From contig PDZV01000023.1 in the NCBI GenBank assembly GCA_002753135.1, forward strand, positions 1 to 60,904: a stretch of DNA of 60,904 nucleotides, in the 5' to 3' direction. This document shows positions 42,786 through 51,932 of this stretch, piece by piece. A program made the translations under genes and the position numbers. The stretch's first letter is position 1. The number at the start of each line of letters is the position of its first letter. The notes beneath the pieces are model-generated. The model saw nothing but the letters and a program-made list of their open reading frames with translations, was not told where the DNA came from and did no database searches. Source of the stretch: Magnetococcales bacterium WMHbinv6. Lineage in GTDB: Bacteria > Pseudomonadota > Magnetococcia > Magnetococcales > Magnetaquicoccaceae.

Positions 42786-45254
42786 ATGACGCCGACCCGC
42801 TCCTCTCTTTCGCAACAGCTCCCTTTTTTGGAACAAAATCTGGAAGGTGCGCTGACCCATAGCAACCCGAACACCCTCTTGAAGGCCAATGCCGCCGAAG
42901 AGGAGACGGGAATACGTCTGCTCTACTATTGGCATGTGATATTGCGCCACAAATGGAAGGTGCTGATGGTCACCTTTCTGATTACCGTGGCCACCGCCTT
43001 GCACCTGTCTACGCAGATTCCCATGTTTCAGGCGACCACGGTTTTGTTGATCGAACAGAGCAAAGGCAAAGTGGTCTCCATTGAAAACATATACAGCACC
43101 GATTACAGCTCGCAAAGTTACATGCAAACCCAGGTGGAATTGATGAAAAGTCGCCACCTCATCGAAGAGGTGGTACGGTCGGAGCGTCTTGATCAAGTGC
43201 CGGAATTCAATGAACAGTTTCAAAAAAAACGGGCCAACTGGACCCAACATCCCTGGATCCCGCAATGGGTGCGCACCTATCTGCCGATTGTCCCGGAACC
43301 GGCGGCATCAGAGAACGAAAACGCCTCCGAACAAAACAGCACCGCCCGTTTTTCCTCTCTGGTCGGCACGATCATTTCCCGCATTACGGTAACACCGGTG
43401 CGCAACAGTCAACTGGTCAATTTGTCCTTTGTTTCAGAGTCGCCGGAACTGGCGGCCAAGGTGGCAACCAGTATTGCCCAAAACTATATCGACCAGATGC
43501 TGGAAGCCCGCCTGAAAATGACACAAAATGCCGCCAACTGGCTGATGAAACGTCTGGAAGGTCTCCGTCATACGCTGGAAGAGTCGGAACGCAAACTGCA
43601 GGAATACCGTACCAGCACCGAAATGTTGGGCTCCAGCGAAGAGGAGAGCATGGACACGCAACTGCTCTCCAGCCTCAACAATCAAGTCATGCAGGCACGT
43701 TCACGCCGCAGTGAAGCGCAGGTTCGTTACGAACGGTTCCAGTCACTGATGGAAGAGTACAAAAATCACCCGGAAGATTTACCGATCCGTGACAATCCGA
43801 TGGTGGACAATCTGCTGAAAGATGCCTCCAAACTGAGCATTCAACTGACGGAACTCTCCAGTCGCTACGGAGAAAAACATCCGCAAATCATCCGCGCGAA
43901 AACAGAACTGACTGAAATTCGCCACAAAATCGCCAAAGAGGCGGAACGTGCCTTTGCCGGCAGCAAACATGATTACATGATCGCTGTACAACAACAAAAC
44001 AAGGCAGAACAGCAACTGGCCGAACAAAAAGAGTCGTTGCAGGAGTACCGCAAACGGGCCTTCGCTTTGGGCAACCTGGAGCGAGACGTCCAGGCAAACC
44101 GGCAACTGTACGAACTGTTTCAGAAACGATTCAAAGAGACCGGGGTCAGCGAAGGCATGGAACCGGAAAATGCCCGGATCATCGATCCGGCCAAACCCCC
44201 GCAAAGCAGTTTTACGCCCAACAAACGCCGCTCTCTGAGTTTAGCCATCGTTGCCGGTTTGCTGATTGGTATCGGACTGGCCATCCTGCTGGAAAGCATC
44301 GACCGTACCGTACAAAGCCCGGAAGATTTGGAACTGTCGATCGGCCTGCCCATTTTGGCCACTTTGCCCAAACTGTTTGCTTCTACCCGTCGTCCGATTT
44401 CCCCGGAAGGGATGATGATCAATCAGCCCAACTCTCCCTATTCAGAGGCGGTGCGGGCGGTGCGTACCAGCATTGTGCTGACCATCGAGCAACCGCCTCA
44501 GGTCATTACGGTCACCTCTTCCATTCCCCAGGAAGGCAAAACAACGGTCAGCATCAATCTGGCGCGTGCCTTTCATTTGGCGGGCGAACGGGTTTTGCTG
44601 ATCGAAGCGGATATGCGTAAACCAAGAATGAATAAATATTTTAACCTGGATCTGGAATCAGAAGGGAGTATCAATCGCCTCCTGCAGGACTTGAACCGCT
44701 GGAACCAGGATGAATCATCTCCACTGGTCTCTGCCAGCAATGGTCCCCCTTCTGCCGCTGAAATGCGAGCGGTACAAAAGGAGATTACCCAGTCACGCGA
44801 TGGTATTCATCTTTTGATCTGTCATTCTCATCAATCCAATCCCAGTGAAGCGTTGGCTTCCAAAAAATGGCAGCGTATTTTAACAGTGCTTCGCCAGGAA
44901 TATCACCGCATCATCATCGATTCGCCTCCTGTCCTGGCTGTCACGGATGCCCGTATTTTGGCCACTCAATCGGAAGGGGTCGTCTTTGTGGTCATGGCTG
45001 GCCGTACGCAACGCAATCTGGTCCGTACTGCCGTCCAACAAATGTCACGGGTCAAGGCCAATCTGCTTGGCATGGTATTGAATACCGTCGATACCCGTAA
45101 ACCGCTTCGTTACGGCAGTAAACAAGGGTATGGCGGCGGTTATGGCTATGGCTATGGCTATGGTTACGGCTACGGTTATGGCTACGGTTACGGGAACACA
45201 AAAGAAGATCAGGATCATGCTGCACATGATGGTGAATCCCAGCCTCTCGCTTAA
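42786..45254 (+). CDS. Polysaccharide co-polymerase / tyrosine autokinase (Wzc-like)
   Basis: 822 aa. N-terminal Wzz domain with membrane segment VLMVTFLITVATALHL, periplasmic coiled coil with GNVR-type LGNLERDVQANRQLYELF, and second membrane helix LSLAIVAGLLIGIGLAILLE. The cytoplasmic BY-kinase has Walker A SIPQEGKTTVS near 580, Walker A' LLIEADMRKPR near 607 and Walker B IIIDSPPVLAVTD near 712. The C-terminus is a Tyr cluster made of about ten Gly-Tyr dipeptides (782-804), the site of autophosphorylation that controls oligomer cycling and chain length. ATG 42786 is chosen over 42750, which lies inside the upstream gene. Confidence 0.92.
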   Translation: MTPTRSSLSQQLPFLEQNLEGALTHSNPNTLLKANAAEEETGIRLLYYWHVILRHKWKVLMVTFLITVATALHLSTQIPMFQATTVLLIEQSKGKVVSIENIYSTDYSSQSYMQTQVELMKSRHLIEEVVRSERLDQVPEFNEQFQKKRANWTQHPWIPQWVRTYLPIVPEPAASENENASEQNSTARFSSLVGTIISRITVTPVRNSQLVNLSFVSESPELAAKVATSIAQNYIDQMLEARLKMTQNAANWLMKRLEGLRHTLEESERKLQEYRTSTEMLGSSEEESMDTQLLSSLNNQVMQARSRRSEAQVRYERFQSLMEEYKNHPEDLPIRDNPMVDNLLKDASKLSIQLTELSSRYGEKHPQIIRAKTELTEIRHKIAKEAERAFAGSKHDYMIAVQQQNKAEQQLAEQKESLQEYRKRAFALGNLERDVQANRQLYELFQKRFKETGVSEGMEPENARIIDPAKPPQSSFTPNKRRSLSLAIVAGLLIGIGLAILLESIDRTVQSPEDLELSIGLPILATLPKLFASTRRPISPEGMMINQPNSPYSEAVRAVRTSIVLTIEQPPQVITVTSSIPQEGKTTVSINLARAFHLAGERVLLIEADMRKPRMNKYFNLDLESEGSINRLLQDLNRWNQDESSPLVSASNGPPSAAEMRAVQKEITQSRDGIHLLICHSHQSNPSEALASKKWQRILTVLRQEYHRIIIDSPPVLAVTDARILATQSEGVVFVVMAGRTQRNLVRTAVQQMSRVKANLLGMVLNTVDTRKPLRYGSKQGYGGGYGYGYGYGYGYGYGYGYGNTKEDQDHAAHDGESQPLA
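45130..45196 (+). repeat. In-frame Gly-Tyr hexanucleotide repeats in wzc
   Basis: GGCTATGG(C/T)TA(T/C) units are repeated about ten times, encoding the Gly-Tyr tail of the tyrosine kinase. Each 6-base unit adds one Gly-Tyr pair and keeps frame, so slippage would change the number of phosphorylatable tyrosines without breaking the gene. Confidence 0.7.
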
Positions 45255-45936
45255 ACCCTTTGCGCAATGGGGTATTGTGCTTGTTTTTGCCGGATTGTGT
45301 TTTTGGTCAGGCAAATGGGGGTTGGCTGCCATCTATTCCTATCCGGCACAGATGTTGGTTGACTACTGGTCTGCTCAACAGAAGAGAGGACAGCCCGTTA
45401 ACAATGAACGCTGGCAATCAGCCTATGCCGCACTGCGCCAAGCACAAGCGCTGGCACCGGATGATGCCGATATACGGTTTCTGATCGGACAAATGCACCA
45501 TTATCAGGCAATTGGCCAACCTGCCTGGTCGGCAATTGGCAAAAAACATTGGCAACAGGCGCTGGAAGCCTATCACACAGCAGTCAGCTTGCGCCCCACG
45601 TGGGGTTACGCCTGGGGCCTTCTCGCCCAAGCCAAATTGCAATCTGCGGCCCCGATTGCACAAGTCACGGCTGATTGGCAACGGGCCATCACCTGTGCCC
45701 CCCACTCCTTTGATACCTATCAAATTTCCATGCAGATCGGATTTGCCCTCTGGCCACTGTTGTCTGATCAGCACCGCCAGCAAGTCAAATACGCTATCGC
45801 GCAACTGTTTGCCCGACAAGGCGATCATATCATTCAACTGGCAAGCAAATTTCATCACCTGGAACTGCTACAACCTCTATTGCAACAGAATCCCCAATGG
45901 CAAAAGCAGTACGACGCCGCTCTGCAAGCGAAATAA
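45226..45936 (+). CDS. Membrane-anchored TPR-like protein of the EPS operon
   Basis: About 236 aa. One N-terminal membrane helix (FAQWGIVLVFAGLCFW) is followed by a helical region with TPR-like units: WQSAYAALRQAQALAPDDADIRFLIGQMHHYQA, then KHWQQALEAYHTAVSLRPTWGYAWGLLAQAKL. The remainder is helical without clear motifs. Overlaps the end of wzc by 29 bases in another frame; ATG at 45226 is chosen because the codons before it read through the wzc repeats. Such small TPR proteins accompany O-antigen ligase-type genes in EPS operons and may help position the polymerase. Function is inferred from position only. Confidence 0.65.
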   Translation: MMVNPSLSLKPFAQWGIVLVFAGLCFWSGKWGLAAIYSYPAQMLVDYWSAQQKRGQPVNNERWQSAYAALRQAQALAPDDADIRFLIGQMHHYQAIGQPAWSAIGKKHWQQALEAYHTAVSLRPTWGYAWGLLAQAKLQSAAPIAQVTADWQRAITCAPHSFDTYQISMQIGFALWPLLSDQHRQQVKYAIAQLFARQGDHIIQLASKFHHLELLQPLLQQNPQWQKQYDAALQAK

Positions 45937-47330
45937 GCCCACGCACCTCGTCGGTGGCTTGGCGATGGCTTTTTCGCGCCTATCTTTTGCTCCTGCTCTG
46001 GTTGCCGCTTCCCCTGGGGAGCAATCGAGCCTGGGCCTGGGCCTTGATGGAAATCAGCGTATTGTTACTGCTGATTACCTACTTGTTCGTACGTCAGAAA
46101 CCACCCGTAGAGCAAACGCTCTTGCCGCCGTTAAAAGCACCCCTGCTGTTGTTTCTTGTCGCCATTCTCTATCCGCTCTGGCAAACCATGCCACTTGCGG
46201 AACCGTTATTACAGATCTTGAGCCCCCATACACTCGCCACTCGACAATGGGCGGCCCTGCATCAGGGTGGCACCATCTCTTTGGATCTGCATGCCACCTG
46301 GGTCGAATGGCTGAAAGGAATCGCTTATGGCGGGTTGTTTGTGTTAACCTTGCTGTTGGTCAACTCCCAACGTCGTCTGCAAATGCTGATCTGGGTATTG
46401 CTGAGCAGTGGCGTGGTCCAGGTCTGTATCAGCCTGTTGCTTTTGAGCCTGAGCAGCAATTCCGATGTGCGGGGCAGTTTTGTCAATCGCAATCATTTGG
46501 CCGGTTTATTGGAATTGATCATACCCTTGACTGTGGGCGTGTTGCGGAACATCTCATCCCTGAGCGACTCCTCCTCGCTGGAACGTCAGCAAAGCCATGC
46601 CTGGTTGCGCTTTTTCTCCAGTTCATCAGGTGGTGTGGCCGGTGTCATGATGATTCTCTGGTTCACTCTGTTTTTGACGCAATCTCAAGGTGGTAATGCT
46701 GCCTTGATCTTCTCCTTTGTGGCTGTATGGACGCTTTCCCGCTTGACTGGCATGCGTCGGCAAGAAACTGTCAAGCGATCAAACATGATCTATTTGCTCC
46801 TGGCGTGTACTTTTATTCTGGGCGGCACTGCGGGCCTGGAAATACTGCTGGGGCGCTTTCTCGACACCAATCTGTTGCAGGAGGGACGTCTTGCCGTTCT
46901 GTTTACCGGCAAGCAAATCATCCTTGACTATCCCCTTTTCGGCAGTGGAAGTGGAACGTTTGCTTCTATTTATCCGCGCTATCAACCAGAAGCAATCGCC
47001 CATCTCTTTTTTGACCATGCCCACAACGATCATTTGGAACTCTTGGCAGATCGAGGAATCATCGGGTATGCTTTATTGGCAGGAACGGTGTTAACCTCTT
47101 GGCACCACATGCTGCGTTGCTATCGACACAGTCAACATCCCCTTGTCAGAGCAACCTGTTATGCTGCATTAGTCTCTACCATTTCACTGGTTATTCATGG
47201 TATATTTGACTTCAATTTTCAGATCCCGGCCAATGCAGCTTACTTTACGGTGATGTTGGCTCTTGGCTTGCGGTGCAGTCGGATGGAAAACTCAACACAC
47301 CCGTCCTCCCCTGATCACATGACGGCATAG
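45897..47330 (+). CDS. O-antigen ligase/polymerase family membrane protein
   Basis: 477 aa with about 11 to 12 hydrophobic helices. The signature VRGSFVNRNHLAGLLEL near residue 195 and LFGSGSGTFASIYPRYQPE...FDHAHNDHLELLADRG near 345-385 are the two conserved loops of the Wzy_C/WaaL superfamily; the second contains the functional HN(D)H region. It would polymerise repeat units or transfer the chain in the periplasm. The start overlaps the TPR-like gene by 40 bases. This is the second polymerase/ligase-type gene in the window; the first is at 9848, which suggests two different polymers or separate polymerase and ligase roles. Confidence 0.83.
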   Translation: MAKAVRRRSASEISPRTSSVAWRWLFRAYLLLLLWLPLPLGSNRAWAWALMEISVLLLLITYLFVRQKPPVEQTLLPPLKAPLLLFLVAILYPLWQTMPLAEPLLQILSPHTLATRQWAALHQGGTISLDLHATWVEWLKGIAYGGLFVLTLLLVNSQRRLQMLIWVLLSSGVVQVCISLLLLSLSSNSDVRGSFVNRNHLAGLLELIIPLTVGVLRNISSLSDSSSLERQQSHAWLRFFSSSSGGVAGVMMILWFTLFLTQSQGGNAALIFSFVAVWTLSRLTGMRRQETVKRSNMIYLLLACTFILGGTAGLEILLGRFLDTNLLQEGRLAVLFTGKQIILDYPLFGSGSGTFASIYPRYQPEAIAHLFFDHAHNDHLELLADRGIIGYALLAGTVLTSWHHMLRCYRHSQHPLVRATCYAALVSTISLVIHGIFDFNFQIPANAAYFTVMLALGLRCSRMENSTHPSSPDHMTA

Positions 47331-48494
47331 ATGGCAAGCATGGATGCTAACTCGTCTTTCTCCAGACGCTGGCTGGATTCCTATCTGACAGAACACAATC
47401 TGGCTGGTCATGTTCGTTACCTGTCAGCGAAACAGTTGGAAGAGTTGCGAATGGTCAGTAATATCTATCGCACCGTCGCCACATCTTATCTGTCTGAAGA
47501 AAAATTTGCATTTTATTTCAGAAATATTATCTCTTTTACTTTATTTACATACAAATCCAACAAAATGGTTTGTAGCGTACAGGATGATGATCTTTTCTGG
47601 TACTTTACCTGGATGTATCGCAAAGGCTATAATAAAGATGATATTTTGTCATCTGCCGATTGTGTGGTAGATTTTTTCCATATTCTTCTTCAAGAAGGGA
47701 TCATTCGATACAATCCGCTGTTTAAGGTATACAAAATGTTTCTTGCTCGAGATACAGTTTTAAGTACCATGAAGATGGAATCCATCATACTTAAATTTGA
47801 ATCAGGCAACAACTCAAACAACAGCGAAACCAGTGATCGACTGCTTGACCAAGCAGAAAAACTACTCGATCAAGACATACCCCCTCCTCCTACATCAGAC
47901 ATCCATCAAGACAACCACACAAACGCACCAAGGCCGTACATTACCAAACAAAAAACATTATTAAAGATATTGCTGTTTATTGTATTTATTTTATTAACAG
48001 GCTATCTCTTCAACAATATGGATGAATGGAACAGCAAAGAGCAAATTACTGCAACAAAAAAAAGATCTGAAAAACAAGCCATTCAGCAAAACAACAAGCT
48101 TGACATTAAAATAAAATATTTTTACGAAAACAATATGAAGCATTATTACTGTAAAAATTATCTCAACATTCCATGCGATAAAAGCACGCTCACTACCAAC
48201 CCCGTTTCTGCCGAATTGGAGAATATTCTTTCTGGTTGGCAGTATTATAATGAGTTTTGTGTACGGTGTCATGGCGACAATGGCAGAGGCAACGGATCGG
48301 ATGCACATTTGCTGAAAACGCAACTGCCAACATTGGGATGGGCTGGCAGCAATTTATTGGAAAGAGATGCTTTTTTGTTTTGGATCATTGCCGAAGGAGG
48401 AAATGATTTTGGCGGTGAAATGCCCCGATTCAAGGAGGTATTGACGCAGGAAAAAATATGGAAAATTATTATTTTTATTAAAACATTGCGCTAA
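47331..48494 (+). CDS. Membrane-anchored protein with C-terminal cytochrome c domain
   Basis: 387 aa, starting on the base after the preceding stop. The first 170 residues form a soluble helical domain that I do not recognise. A Pro/Asn-rich linker, one membrane helix (LLKILLFIVFILLTGYLF, about 212-229) and a C-terminal class I cytochrome c domain follow: haem motif CVRCHGDNGRGNGS at about 310-323 and a possible axial Met in GGEMPRF. The topology puts the haem in the periplasm and the N-terminal domain in the cytoplasm. The gene is clearly more AT-rich than its neighbours, with many AAA/AAT/ATT codons, suggesting separate origin. It ends the EPS operon. What it donates or accepts electrons from is unknown. 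Confidence 0.75.
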   Translation: MASMDANSSFSRRWLDSYLTEHNLAGHVRYLSAKQLEELRMVSNIYRTVATSYLSEEKFAFYFRNIISFTLFTYKSNKMVCSVQDDDLFWYFTWMYRKGYNKDDILSSADCVVDFFHILLQEGIIRYNPLFKVYKMFLARDTVLSTMKMESIILKFESGNNSNNSETSDRLLDQAEKLLDQDIPPPPTSDIHQDNHTNAPRPYITKQKTLLKILLFIVFILLTGYLFNNMDEWNSKEQITATKKRSEKQAIQQNNKLDIKIKYFYENNMKHYYCKNYLNIPCDKSTLTTNPVSAELENILSGWQYYNEFCVRCHGDNGRGNGSDAHLLKTQLPTLGWAGSNLLERDAFLFWIIAEGGNDFGGEMPRFKEVLTQEKIWKIIIFIKTLR

Positions 48495-48726
48495 ACATTA
48501 TCATCGTCTCATATGTCTTGGCTCCCTGTTTGACTGGACACGGGAAGGCCGGATTCGTTTGATGTCCATGATGGATGCCGCCAGATCCTCGTCTGCATCA
48601 GCATCCATCATTTCTTGCAGCTTTTTCAAGGATGAGTCATTGTCTGTCACCAGAAACGGAGGACGGGAGAAGCAGACAATCACAGCGCTTGCTCTGAAGC
48701 TTTTTGACCCCGAATGAGAACAGACC

Positions 48727-50163
48727 TTACGACTGTTTCCAGAAACGGGGAAAAAACAGGATCAAAATGGTAAACAGCTCCAAACGCCCGGCAATCATGG
48801 TGATCGTCAACAGCAGTTTGCCGACATCGTGGATGAAAGCATAGTTCTCCACCGGTCCCACCTTGGCTATCCCCGGCCCCACATTGGCAATGCAGGCAAG
48901 CGATGCGGAAAAGGCAGTTGTAAAATCCAGCCCCACCGCAGTCAGAACGATCACCGACAGCAGCATCACAAACAAAAAGACCACCACCATGATCAGGCTA
49001 CCCTCCATCACCTCGGGAGGGATCACCGACCCGGCATACTTGGGCAAGGTGATGCGACGCGGTTGAATCAAACGGTCCAGAATGGCCAGAAACAACTCCC
49101 AGACCATCACCAGACGTACCACCTTGATACCACCTGCCGTGGAACCGGCCATACCCCCAACCACCATCAGGTTGAGCAAAATTACCTGCAAGAAAAGTGG
49201 CCACTTGGCAAAATCATCGTTGGCAAAGCCGGTTGTCGTGATGATCGATACCACATTGAAAAAGGCCTGGCGCATGGCCAACTCCAAATCTTTATCCTGC
49301 ATGACCATCAGCGTAATGCCACAGATCAAGCTTGCGACAACGACAATTCCAGAATAGGCCCTAAGCTCCGTATCGCGAAATACAGCCGTATCACCCCGAT
49401 AAATCAGGCGGTAATGCAACAGAAAGTTGATTCCCGCCAAAAACATGAAAAGGGTACACCACCATTGCGCTGACGGAGAAAAGGCGGCCAGGCTGGCATT
49501 GCGGGTGGAAAAACCACCGGTGGCCATGGTGGCAAAGGCGTGATCGGTCGCCTCGAGAAAATCCATCCCCGATCCCATAAAAGCGACTATATTGGCCACG
49601 GTAATGGCAAAATAGAGTACCCAGAGAATACGTGCCGTACTGGCCACCCGTGGCACCAGACGATCCTTGGTCGGGCCGGGCACCTCTGCCTTGAGAATCT
49701 CCATGCCACCCACCCCAAGAAAGGGCAAAATGGCGATGGCCAGCAACAAAATACCCATACCGCCCAGCCACTGAATTTCCGAGCGCCAGAACAGCTGACT
49801 TTTCGGTAAAATTTCCACGTCGGTCAGAATCGAGGCCCCGGTGGTGGTAAAGCCAGAGGCGGTCTCAAACCAGGAGTCGATCCAACCCATCCAACCGCCA
49901 AAGACAAAGGGTAAACCGGCCAACACCGTGGCCATGATCCAACCCAGACCGACAATCAGAATACCATCGCGGGCTCGCAACTCCGGTCGCGCCGACCGTG
50001 TAACAAAATAAAGCAGGCTCACCGCCCCTCCAACAGCCATGGAACGAATAAACGGCATCGGATCTTCACCCACAATCAGGGCGACCGCCAGGGCAGCAAT
50101 CTGACAGAAGGTTAACAGGATGGCCAGCAGCGACAATACGCGCAGATTCATCAGCAGATTCAT
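48727..50163 (-). CDS. trkH: TrkH-family potassium uptake channel subunit
   Basis: 478 aa membrane protein with four M1-P-M2 repeats. Selectivity-filter-like stretches are ASGFTTTGASI, ATMATGGFSTRNAS, VSIITTTGFANDDF and CIANVGPGIAKVGP, each with the conserved central Gly. This is the K+-translocating subunit of Trk. It follows trkA by four bases and the two should be co-transcribed. ATG 50163 is chosen because it lies just after the trkA stop; an ATG at 50181 would overlap that gene. Confidence 0.93.
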   Translation of the reverse strand: MNLLMNLRVLSLLAILLTFCQIAALAVALIVGEDPMPFIRSMAVGGAVSLLYFVTRSARPELRARDGILIVGLGWIMATVLAGLPFVFGGWMGWIDSWFETASGFTTTGASILTDVEILPKSQLFWRSEIQWLGGMGILLLAIAILPFLGVGGMEILKAEVPGPTKDRLVPRVASTARILWVLYFAITVANIVAFMGSGMDFLEATDHAFATMATGGFSTRNASLAAFSPSAQWWCTLFMFLAGINFLLHYRLIYRGDTAVFRDTELRAYSGIVVVASLICGITLMVMQDKDLELAMRQAFFNVVSIITTTGFANDDFAKWPLFLQVILLNLMVVGGMAGSTAGGIKVVRLVMVWELFLAILDRLIQPRRITLPKYAGSVIPPEVMEGSLIMVVVFLFVMLLSVIVLTAVGLDFTTAFSASLACIANVGPGIAKVGPVENYAFIHDVGKLLLTITMIAGRLELFTILILFFPRFWKQS

Positions 50164-50167
50164 TGCC

Positions 50168-51538
50168 TCAACGCTCCACACGCAGCAAGCTACGAATTTG
50201 CCGATTCATTCTGCCCTGCCGGTTGGAAACCAAAAGCACCTGATCCCCGGCATTAAAAATGGTGTTGCCATCCGGCAGAGTCAACTGCCCGTTGCGATAA
50301 TGGGCGGCAGCCACCACCCCCTTGGGCATGCCCATGCTGCGCAACTGCTTGCCGACCAGTGGTGCCCCCAACTGCAAGGGTACCAACAAAGCATCCAGTT
50401 TACCCCCCAACAACAACTGCGCCTCACTGACCGGATAGGTACGCAGCAAACCCATCACCTGACCGATGGTGGTAAATTTGGGATGAATGGCCGCATCCAC
50501 CCCCATCACCGAGGAGATGGCCATATAGCCTTCATTATCGAACAAGGTGATGGAACGGTTGGCACCCAAACGACGTGCCAGCACTGAAGACATGAAGTTG
50601 ATCTCCTGATTGCCGGAAAGGGCAATATAGGTGGTCGAGCCATCGATCAACTCTTTGAGCAGATTCAAATTGGTCACATCGCCATGCAGAACCTGACTTC
50701 TGGTAAGCCGTTCCACCAACCCTTTGGCCTGCTTGCGGCTTTTTTCAATGACGATCGGTGACAAACCTTTTTCTTCCAACTGACGAGCCAACATGAAGCC
50801 CATCTTGCCGCCACCGCCAATCAAATAGCGGCTGTTACGCATTTTCAGATGGCTTTGCTCCAACCCCATAAAATCAAAAGAGTCTGATAGTTTGCTCCCC
50901 TCCAACAGGGAAATGAACAGGCGATCCTGGGAGAAAAAAACAAACTCTCCAGTGGGGATGAACACTTCGTGATCGCGTTCCACAGCCACCACCAAAGTTC
51001 TGAACTCCGCATTGCGGTCAATATCACACAATTTTTTGCCAACCAGCGGGCTCCCCTCCTGCAAACAAAAGCCGGCCAAATGAATTTTACCATCCAAAAA
51101 GGAGGCCACTTCAAAAGCCAGAGGTATTTCCAACAGATCCACCAACAGGTTTAGTGCATTGCGTTCCGGGGTCAACAGCATGGCCTGCTCAAACTGGGCA
51201 CCCTGCCATAATTGAGAGTTGTTGGTAAACTGGGCATCACGCACCCACAAAGCATAACGGGCTTTGGGTGACTGACCATGCAACGCCAGAGCAGTCACAA
51301 TATTGTTGGCATCCGACTGGGTGACGGCCAAAATCATATCGGCGTTGGCAATCTGCACCTCAGAGAGAATACCCGGATCCTGAATCTCCCCTGCCAATGC
51401 CCGTACATCCAAATGACCTGCCATTTGTGCGATGGCGTCGGAGTCGGTGTCCACCACGTGGACATCGTGCCCCTCTTCCACCATATATTTGGCAAGCACC
51501 TCGCCCATCGATGTGGCACCAATAATCACAATATTCAT
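50168..51538 (-). CDS. trkA: Trk potassium uptake regulatory subunit TrkA
   Basis: 456 aa with two RCK halves. The first Rossmann site IVIIGATSMGEVLAKYMVEEGHDVHVVDTD differs from the usual GxGxxG, with Thr/Ser in the loop (G-A-T-S-M-G). The second is RYLIGGGGKMGFMLARQLEEKG near residue 225. Each is followed by a TrkA_C domain (LVGKKLCDI and LVGKQLRSMGMPKGV). TrkA binds NAD(H)/ATP and gates TrkH on the cytoplasmic side. ATG 51538 has GGGGGA six bases before it, better than the ATG at 51544. Transcribed from the AT-rich region upstream. Confidence 0.93.
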   Translation of the reverse strand: MNIVIIGATSMGEVLAKYMVEEGHDVHVVDTDSDAIAQMAGHLDVRALAGEIQDPGILSEVQIANADMILAVTQSDANNIVTALALHGQSPKARYALWVRDAQFTNNSQLWQGAQFEQAMLLTPERNALNLLVDLLEIPLAFEVASFLDGKIHLAGFCLQEGSPLVGKKLCDIDRNAEFRTLVVAVERDHEVFIPTGEFVFFSQDRLFISLLEGSKLSDSFDFMGLEQSHLKMRNSRYLIGGGGKMGFMLARQLEEKGLSPIVIEKSRKQAKGLVERLTRSQVLHGDVTNLNLLKELIDGSTTYIALSGNQEINFMSSVLARRLGANRSITLFDNEGYMAISSVMGVDAAIHPKFTTIGQVMGLLRTYPVSEAQLLLGGKLDALLVPLQLGAPLVGKQLRSMGMPKGVVAAAHYRNGQLTLPDGNTIFNAGDQVLLVSNRQGRMNRQIRSLLRVER

Positions 51539-51544
51539 CGTCAT

Positions 51545-51851
51545 TCCCCCGGCGGCAACTGTCCATCGCCCCTCCTCCCGTCACCCGCAGCACTTGCCAG
51601 CTCGGCTGGTGTTGATTGGTGGAGGCAGGAGTCTGCTTGTGGACAAACAATCAAGAAAGCGATTTATAAAAAATGTGAAAATATATCAATGTCGCTTTTT
51701 ATGCAAGTGCCATCACGTCAAAGATTGAATATTGAACTACAGATTAAACAAAGAATTTTTATTGATCATCATTGAATAATCCATAATTTCAGACACATAT
51801 TGTATTGTTTGAATAAAAATTTTATATAAATTTGATCAAATTATGGAGTCA
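51545..51851. other. AT-rich intergenic region upstream of trkA
   Basis: About 300 bases between trkA and the rnf terminator. 51650-51850 is strongly AT-rich. A possible minus-strand promoter for trkAH is TTGCAT (complement at 51701-51706) with TATATT (complement at 51680-51685), but the 15-base spacing is short. No gene or RNA is recognised. Confidence 0.35.
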
Positions 51852-51853
51852 AG

Positions 51854-51905
51854 CAAAAAAAAAGCCCCTGACAGGGCCGAGAGCGTCTCGCCATGCCAGG
51901 GGCTT
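51854..51905 (-). terminator. Intrinsic terminator of the rnf operon
   Basis: On the minus strand AAGCCCCTG and CAGGGGCTT (51897-51905 and 51862-51870) form a nine-base stem, with a second inner stem GAGACGCTCTC in the loop, followed by nine U residues (A-run at 51855-51863 on the plus strand). It lies about 30 bases after the rnfE stop. Confidence 0.85.
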
Positions 51906-51932
51906 GCGGGGTACAACAGGTCAGGCTATCGG

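Noticed and set aside
31756-48494. XrtA/exosortase-type EPS locus
   Set aside because: The FemAB-like and deacetylase genes recall such loci, but there is no exosortase, PEP-CTERM protein or PrsK/PrsR pair in the window. A plain Wzy-type system explains the genes.
48501-48683. 60-codon minus-strand frame between the cytochrome gene and trkH
   Set aside because: No ribosome site, no recognisable domain, and composition like intergenic DNA. I cannot support it as a gene.
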